From positions 1 to 9,968 of the forward strand of contig JAJXYG010000330.1 in assembly GCA_021780705.1 (NCBI GenBank): DNA of 9,968 nucleotides, read 5' to 3'. The translations under genes and the position numbers were made by a program. Position 1 is the first letter of the stretch, and every line of letters starts with the position of its first letter. The notes beneath the pieces are model-generated. The model saw nothing but the letters and a program-made list of their open reading frames with translations. It made no database searches and was not told the origin of the DNA. Source of the stretch: Bacteroidota bacterium. Its GTDB lineage: Bacteria > Bacteroidota > Bacteroidia > Chitinophagales > Chitinophagaceae. Below, piece after piece: positions 5,763-9,968 of the stretch.

Positions 5763-6983
5763 TCAGGACTTCAGATCAAAGATCTGCCGGGATGCTTTGC
5801 GGGCAGGGAACCACGATGCGGCAAAGGCGATGAGCAGCGCCGTCACGGCCACCATCAGAAAATCGGTCAGTATCAACTTTACCGGGAAATAATCAATAAG
5901 AAAGGTATTGCCTACCAGCTTCACCAGCTTGAACTTGACTTGCAAAAAGCAGATCACCAGGGCCAGCACGATTCCTATGGCCACCCCGGTGGAGGCAAGG
6001 AGCATTCCCTCACTCAGGAAGATTTTCTGAATCAGCGGCCGGTCCGCCCCCAGTGCCTGAAGCACGCTGATGTCCTTTTTCTTTTCAAGAACCAGCATGG
6101 TCAGAGCCCCAATCATATTGAAGGCGGCAATAATCAGGATCAGGGTGAGGATGGCAAAAATGAACCATTTTTCCATGTGCATGGAATTATACAGGCTCTC
6201 ATTTTGCTGGTACTTGGTCAGCACCTTGTACCGGCTTCCCAGCAGTTTCTGGAGATAATCCGTGTAATGCGGGGTCTGCCCGGGATCTTTGAGGGTGACT
6301 TCGAGCGCACTGTATTCATTGGGGGAGAAGTTCATCTGCTGGCGTACAAAGGCCAGGTTGGTGATGACATACTTATTGTCAAAATCCTGCTGCACCGAAA
6401 AGCTGCCCGAGGTAGTGGCATTGCCTTCACTCAAGGCAGACAGCGGATTGAGATTGAGAGTGGCACTCCTTCTGGGCAGGATCACGGTAATGGGAAGCAG
6501 GTTTTTGTCGGCCTGCACCCCCAGGGCATATTCAATTCCCGACCCCAGGACCAGTTTGGGATGATCGAGGGTGCCGATGTCAAATACCCCGTGGTACATT
6601 TTCCGGGGAACCCCTGAAAACCCGGGAAAATGGGGATCCACCCCCTTGAGCAATACGGGGGTCAGCTGGCTGCCATTTTGCAGCAGGGCCTTTTCTTCGG
6701 CAATAAGGGAAGTGCCCTTGATCCCCGAGATTCCATTGATGGTGCGCAATTGTTCAGGGGTGAGAAACAGGGTCTTGCCCCTGGCGGGCATCACCTTCAC
6801 ATCTGAATAGAAATTGGAATACAGGGATTGTACCAGGCTTTCAAAACCGTTAAACACACTCAGCACCAGGATCTGGCACATGGTGGAAAAGGCGATGACC
6901 CCCGCTGTGACCCAGGAGATGATATTAATCGCATGGGTGCTTTTCTTTGCTTTAAAATATCGCCATGCAAATCTTAGATACAA
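5763..6983 (-). CDS. LolC/LolE-family ABC transporter permease (lipoprotein release)
   Basis: A 406-residue inner-membrane permease of the FtsX/MacB-like type, closest in layout to LolC/LolE. These proteins extract lipoproteins from the inner membrane with the LolD ATPase for delivery to the outer membrane. Helix 1 spans about 22-45, ending in the conserved LSVFNGFE. A large periplasmic domain covers about 46-270, and three helices lie near 272-297, 325-350 and 368-390. The cytoplasmic coupling loop LEKKKDISVLQALGAD (299-314) and the final WFPARKASR (391-399) are hallmark motifs. The start codon appears to be TTG: an in-frame TAG lies at 6993-6995, only three sense codons upstream, and the next internal ATG would remove most of helix 1. 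It follows rbfA by 112 bp on the same strand, so an rbfA-permease operon is likely. No LolD ATPase gene is in the window. Confidence 0.9.
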   Translation of the reverse strand: MYLRFAWRYFKAKKSTHAINIISWVTAGVIAFSTMCQILVLSVFNGFESLVQSLYSNFYSDVKVMPARGKTLFLTPEQLRTINGISGIKGTSLIAEEKALLQNGSQLTPVLLKGVDPHFPGFSGVPRKMYHGVFDIGTLDHPKLVLGSGIEYALGVQADKNLLPITVILPRRSATLNLNPLSALSEGNATTSGSFSVQQDFDNKYVITNLAFVRQQMNFSPNEYSALEVTLKDPGQTPHYTDYLQKLLGSRYKVLTKYQQNESLYNSMHMEKWFIFAILTLILIIAAFNMIGALTMLVLEKKKDISVLQALGADRPLIQKIFLSEGMLLASTGVAIGIVLALVICFLQVKFKLVKLVGNTFLIDYFPVKLILTDFLMVAVTALLIAFAASWFPARKASRQIFDLKS

Positions 6984-7095
6984 GGGGAAGTACTATTGGT
7001 TTAGAAATCAGGATCCGGTGGTCCAGGAAGGCAAATTAATTAATAATAACGCAATAAACTCATAAAGCCTGTCCGCATCCGGCCCCCCTGGCTTC

Positions 7096-7458
7096 CTACT
7101 CGGGCTTATTTTTTTTGATGTTGTCCAGGAGCGCCTCCATTTTGAACACATAATCCAGTGTATCGTCCAGGTAGAAGGTAAGGTGCGGAATGCTTCTCAA
7201 CTGGTGCCTGACTCTTTTGCCCAGTTCCCCCCGGATTTCTCCGGAACGGTCCTTGATTTTTTCCAGCGCCGCTTCCTTGGCCTCCACTTTGAAGAAACTC
7301 AGGTAAATCCGCGCTTCATACAGATCAGGGGTGATCTTCACCGTAGAGATGGATACCATTCCGCCCCCCGTCATGTTCAGGCCCATTCTCAGGAAGATGT
7401 CGTTCAATTCTTTCATGACGAGACCTGCCACCTGTTTTTGCCTTTTACTTTCAGTCAT
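7096..7458 (-). CDS. rbfA: Ribosome-binding factor A
   Basis: A 120-residue cytoplasmic protein that binds the immature 30S subunit and helps 16S rRNA 5'-end maturation, important for cold adaptation. It begins MTESKRQKQVAGLVMKELND, the family's N-terminal helix. The KH-like fold follows (VSISTVKITPDLYEARIYLSFF, then a helix with EAALEKIKDRSGEIRGELGKRV), with the diagnostic RHQLRSIPHLTFYLDDTLDY near 84-103. The length matches the usual 110-130 residues. The frame extends upstream to an ATG at 7524, but I chose 7458: those extra 22 residues do not resemble the family and overlap a promoter-like element at 7479-7486. The permease gene follows 112 bp downstream. The pairing of rbfA with a LolE-type permease looks like ordinary chromosomal synteny. 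Confidence 0.93.
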   Translation of the reverse strand: MTESKRQKQVAGLVMKELNDIFLRMGLNMTGGGMVSISTVKITPDLYEARIYLSFFKVEAKEAALEKIKDRSGEIRGELGKRVRHQLRSIPHLTFYLDDTLDYVFKMEALLDNIKKNKPE

Positions 7459-7467
7459 TTCTATGCC

Positions 7468-7495
7468 TTTGATCCATGCAAAATTACTTACTTTG
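7468..7495 (+). promoter_or_regulatory. Candidate promoter for the MsbA-type exporter gene
   Basis: TTTG at 7468-7471 and TTACTTTG at 7488-7495 resemble Bacteroidota -33 (TTTG) and -7 (TAnnTTTG) elements with a slightly short 16-nt spacer and one mismatch in the -7. The exporter ATG is 38 bp further on. It overlaps the opposing -7 of rbfA. Confidence 0.25.
7479..7486 (-). promoter_or_regulatory. Candidate -7 element (TAATTTTG) for rbfA
   Basis: On the - strand TAATTTTG fits TAnnTTTG exactly, 20 bp before the rbfA ATG. It is the same octamer seen before the winged-helix gene. No -33 TTTG lies at the expected distance. A transcript starting here would exclude the longer rbfA start at 7524, in agreement with the protein-based choice. 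Confidence 0.4.
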
Positions 7496-7532
7496 CCGGG
7501 ATTCTTTTTTTTAATGCATCTCAATCGATTTG

Positions 7533-9359
7533 ATGAAGAGTTTACGTATCATTTTTCGCTATGTGTCCAGGTACCCGAGGCTGATTGTAGCATACTTCAG
7601 TTTTAATGTGCTGTCGACTCTTTTTTCCCTGATTTCACTGGGGCTCCTGAGCCCTTTTTTGTTGCTGATCTTCAAGAAAAGTAACGCCCTTTCGGGTATC
7701 TCAGCAGGAAAGGGATGGATTTCCAGGCTCAATCCCATCAACTTTCTCAAAGTATGGCTTTACGATATGGTCAAAAGTCCGGGAGGGGATATCAAAGCCC
7801 TGGGTACGATCTGTTTGCTGGTGCTTTCTGCCATCCTGCTGAAGAACCTGTTTTTATTTTTGTCCATATATTTTATTACCCCGATCCGCAATGCCGTCAT
7901 CAATGACATGCGTGCACGCATGTTCGCCAAGATACTGGTACTGCCCATCGGGTTTTTCAATGACCAGAAGAAAGGCGACATCATGAGCCGGATGACCAAT
8001 GACCTGGTGGATGTCGAAACCTCCGTGATGAACCTCCTGGAGACCCTGTTCAGGGAACCGGTGACCATCCTTTTCTTTTTTCTTTATATGATCATCCTGA
8101 GTCCCCAGCTGACCTTGTTCCTGGTGCTCTTTCTGCCCGTTTCGGGCTTTGTGATCGGCAGGATCGGACGGTCTTTGAAAAAGCAAAGTACCCGGGTCCA
8201 GGAAAAGCTCGGGGCCATCCTTTCCACCATCGATGAAACCCTGGGGGGAATCCGGATCATCAAGGCCTTCAATGCCGAAAAGAAGCAATACCAGAAACTC
8301 ATCACCCAGAACAGTGAATTGTTCATTATTAAGAACCGGGCCAATGTCAAGCGCGATTCCGCCTCCCCGGTCAGCGAGGTGCTGGGGGTATTTGCCATCG
8401 TCTGCGTACTCTGGTTCGGGGGCCGGCTGGTCCTGGGAAGGTCCTTCCTGAACCCGGGGGACTTCATCACCTACATCATCATCTTCTCCCAGGTCATCCC
8501 CTCGCTGAAATCCCTGTCCTCGGCCTCCTATAATATCCGGAAGGGTTCAGCAAGCATCGAACGGATCGAGCACCTGATCGCTGAGGACGTGGCCATCACC
8601 GAAGTGGCCCACCCGGTGGTCCTGAAAGAATTTACACAAGGCATAGAATTCAGGGAGGTGTCCTTCCGCTATGAGGACCGCGTGATCCTGGACCACATCA
8701 ACCTGAAAATTGAAAAGGGAAAAAGTGTGGCCATAGTGGGTTCTTCCGGGGCAGGCAAAAGCACCCTGGTCGACCTGGTCCCCCGGTTTCATGATGTGAG
8801 TGAAGGGGAACTGCTGCTGGACGGGATCAATATCAAGGAATATTCCATCGAGTCCCTCAGAAACCATATGGGAATCGTGACCCAGGAAGCCATCCTGTTC
8901 AATGACACCATTGCCAATAACATCTCCCTTGGCAAGGGCGATGCCACCCTGCCCGAAATCGAGCAGGCTGCCCAGATCGCCAACGCCCATAATTTTATCC
9001 TGCAAAAAGAAGAAGGCTACCAGACCTCCATCGGGGAAAGGGGCAATAAACTGAGCGGCGGTGAAAAACAGCGTACCACCATTGCCCGGGCCATCCTGCG
9101 CAATCCGGACATCCTCATACTTGATGAAGCGACTTCCTCCCTGGATACCGAAAGTGAGCGACTGGTCCAGGACGCCATCAATAACCTGATGACCCAGAGA
9201 ACCAGCATCGTGATTGCCCACCGGCTGAGCACGATCCGCCATGTAGATGAGATCATCGTACTGGACAAGGGAAAAATTGCCGAAAGAGGCACCCATATGA
9301 GCCTGATGGCCCTCGATGGGATCTATAAGCGGCTGGTAAGCATGCAGGAGCTAAAATGA
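7533..9359 (+). CDS. MsbA-type ABC exporter (fused permease and ATPase)
   Basis: A 608-residue half-transporter with an N-terminal six-helix type-1 exporter domain (about 1-340) and a C-terminal nucleotide-binding domain (about 370-608). It would work as an inner-membrane homodimer. Visible motifs are Walker A GSSGAGKST (403-411), Q-loop TQEAILF (Gln451), signature LSGGEKQR (507-514), Walker B ILILDEA (527-533), D-loop SSLD (535-538) and switch IAHRLST (His563). All catalytic residues are intact. Layout and length match MsbA-like lipid A/lipid flippases, but exporters of drugs or peptides look alike, so the substrate is not settled. No peptidase C39 domain is present. An in-frame TTG at 7530 precedes the ATG at 7533; the ATG is preferred. 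It is divergent from rbfA with 74 bp between starts and convergent with the DksA-type gene. Confidence 0.93.
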   Translation: MKSLRIIFRYVSRYPRLIVAYFSFNVLSTLFSLISLGLLSPFLLLIFKKSNALSGISAGKGWISRLNPINFLKVWLYDMVKSPGGDIKALGTICLLVLSAILLKNLFLFLSIYFITPIRNAVINDMRARMFAKILVLPIGFFNDQKKGDIMSRMTNDLVDVETSVMNLLETLFREPVTILFFFLYMIILSPQLTLFLVLFLPVSGFVIGRIGRSLKKQSTRVQEKLGAILSTIDETLGGIRIIKAFNAEKKQYQKLITQNSELFIIKNRANVKRDSASPVSEVLGVFAIVCVLWFGGRLVLGRSFLNPGDFITYIIIFSQVIPSLKSLSSASYNIRKGSASIERIEHLIAEDVAITEVAHPVVLKEFTQGIEFREVSFRYEDRVILDHINLKIEKGKSVAIVGSSGAGKSTLVDLVPRFHDVSEGELLLDGINIKEYSIESLRNHMGIVTQEAILFNDTIANNISLGKGDATLPEIEQAAQIANAHNFILQKEEGYQTSIGERGNKLSGGEKQRTTIARAILRNPDILILDEATSSLDTESERLVQDAINNLMTQRTSIVIAHRLSTIRHVDEIIVLDKGKIAERGTHMSLMALDGIYKRLVSMQELK

Positions 9360-9406
9360 TTCAGATGGGGCTGCTTTAATCTGATCGCACCGAAACCTCC
9401 CCCCCC

Positions 9407-9440
9407 AAAAAATAAAAGGAGGAACCCTTCGGATCCTCCT
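9407..9440 (-). terminator. Intrinsic terminator of the TraR/DksA-family gene
   Basis: On the - strand AGGAGGATCC (9440-9431) and GGTTCCTCCT (9426-9417) pair with a single mismatch around a GAAG loop. The tail is T4-A-T6 (the last four of the first run overlap the stem end), down to 9407, and is followed by G8. It lies about 28 bp past the stop of the - strand gene, as expected for a Rho-independent terminator. On the + strand no T-tract follows, so it would not clearly stop the exporter transcript. Confidence 0.7.
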
Positions 9441-9468
9441 ACAATAAATTAAAGAAATACCAATTGTC

Positions 9469-9968
9469 CTATTTGGCAATTCCCATCTTGGCTTCAATAG
9501 AAAGGGTGGCATGAGGCACTGCCCTCAGCCGGGCCTTGTCGATCAGCCTTCCGGTAACCCGGCAAATGCCATAGGTCTTATTTTCGATCCGCATCAGGGC
9601 CTTTTCCAGGTGATCAATGAAGGTGATCTGGCGGCTGGCCATCTGGCTCAGCTGCTCACGCTCCATGCTCAGGCTTCCGTCTTCCATAGTCATATAGCGG
9701 TTGTCGGTATCGTCCCCACCCATCTCATCCTTGCGGGTGATCAGTCCCTGGAGATAGCCCAGTTCCTTCTTGGCGGTTTCCAGTTTGCGGGTGATGAGGT
9801 CTTTAAATTCATTGAGTTCTGCGTCACTGTACCGCATCGTCGGGCCGCTTTCTTCCTCCGGTACCTGGTCCAGGACGGATTTGACGAAAGTGGGTTCATA
9901 TTTGCGGATCTTTTCCGTGCTGGTCTTGGGCATCACAAAAGGCTTTTCTGGCTTTTCGGGTGCTTCCT
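9469..9968 (-). CDS. TraR/DksA-family transcriptional regulator, 5' end beyond the window
   Basis: A DksA-like protein, a family that enters the RNA polymerase secondary channel and modulates initiation, often with ppGpp. Internal starts exist at GTG 9936 and ATG 9933. The frame stays open to the edge, adding at least 10 residues (EAPEKPEKPF), so the true start is probably outside and the N-terminus a Lys/Pro/Glu-rich tail. Numbered from the GTG, residues 35-70 and 90-118 form the coiled-coil hairpin, with GGDDTDNR (73-80) at the tip, similar in spacing to the DxxDxA tip of E. coli DksA. The zinc-finger region YGICRVTGRLIDKARLRAVPHATLS keeps the fold pattern but only one of four zinc cysteines (C, T, S, A at the four positions), a degeneration I associate with Bacteroidota members. 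It converges with the exporter gene and ends in a good terminator. Confidence 0.88.
   Translation of the reverse strand, partial: EAPEKPEKPFVMPKTSTEKIRKYEPTFVKSVLDQVPEEESGPTMRYSDAELNEFKDLITRKLETAKKELGYLQGLITRKDEMGGDDTDNRYMTMEDGSLSMEREQLSQMASRQITFIDHLEKALMRIENKTYGICRVTGRLIDKARLRAVPHATLSIEAKMGIAK

Noticed and set aside
5750..5766. Hairpin (7-bp arms, CCC triloop on the - strand) at the end of the permease gene as its terminator
   Set aside because: Read on the - strand it is followed by an A-tract rather than a T-tract. On the + strand the T-tract precedes it.
5940..6617. 225-codon + strand frame opposite the LolC/LolE-type permease
   Set aside because: It is His/Gln/Gly-rich antisense sequence with no domain, lying within a permease gene that shows all family motifs.
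7062..7095. AAGCC/GGCTT inverted repeat between rbfA and the permease gene as an intercistronic terminator
   Set aside because: The arms are 5 bp across a long loop and no continuous T-tract follows on the - strand.
7459..7524. 22-residue N-terminal extension of RbfA from an upstream ATG
   Set aside because: The extension is unlike RbfA family N-termini and overlaps the perfect -7 element TAATTTTG. The start at 7458 gives a normal family length.
8547..9296. 249-codon - strand frame opposite the exporter ATPase domain
   Set aside because: The + strand carries intact Walker A, signature, Walker B and switch motifs here. The antisense translation is a Gly/Gln/Asp-rich shadow without motifs.
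9399..9406. C8 homopolymer as a phase-variation tract
   Set aside because: It is outside any coding sequence, just past the terminator T-tract between convergent genes, so slippage would not alter a reading frame or an obvious promoter.

Overview
The window looks like an ordinary chromosomal stretch from a member of the Bacteroidota, most likely Chitinophagaceae or a close relative. The reasons are a TonB-dependent receptor with a carboxypeptidase-regulatory-like N-terminal domain, a TraR/DksA-type protein with degenerate zinc cysteines and the GGDDTD/SMEREQLSQ signature common in that group, a transketolase encoded as separate halves, A-rich rather than Shine-Dalgarno leaders, and several TAnnTTTG-like -7 elements. 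These assignments rest on family recognition, because no search could be run. No mobile element, CRISPR array, tRNA or rRNA was seen.

Left part (1-4020): four genes on the + strand. They encode an outer-membrane TonB-dependent receptor, a small exported alpha-helical (TPR-like) protein, a six-helix inner-membrane protein and a small winged-helix regulator with a GTG start. They span outer membrane, periplasm, inner membrane and cytoplasm, so they could form one sensing or uptake unit. No substrate can be named. A convergent gene for a small exported protein of unknown function (4021-4536, - strand) abuts the regulator stop to stop.

Middle (4537-7458): a 351-bp gene-free region carries an apparent intrinsic terminator in the - orientation and two TACTnnAGTA dyads, one near each flanking start codon. 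It is followed by the N-terminal half of transketolase (+), whose C-terminal partner is not next to it. Next, on the - strand, come rbfA (ribosome maturation) and a LolC/LolE-type lipoprotein-release permease that appears to start with TTG.

Right part (7459-9968): a short divergent promoter region separates rbfA from an MsbA-type ABC exporter (+). A terminator-like hairpin then precedes a convergent TraR/DksA-family gene (-) whose reading frame stays open through the right edge, so its true start is probably outside the window.

Most of the content is housekeeping. The parts most worth a second look are the four-gene envelope module, the structured leader at 4537-4887, and the orphan transketolase half.
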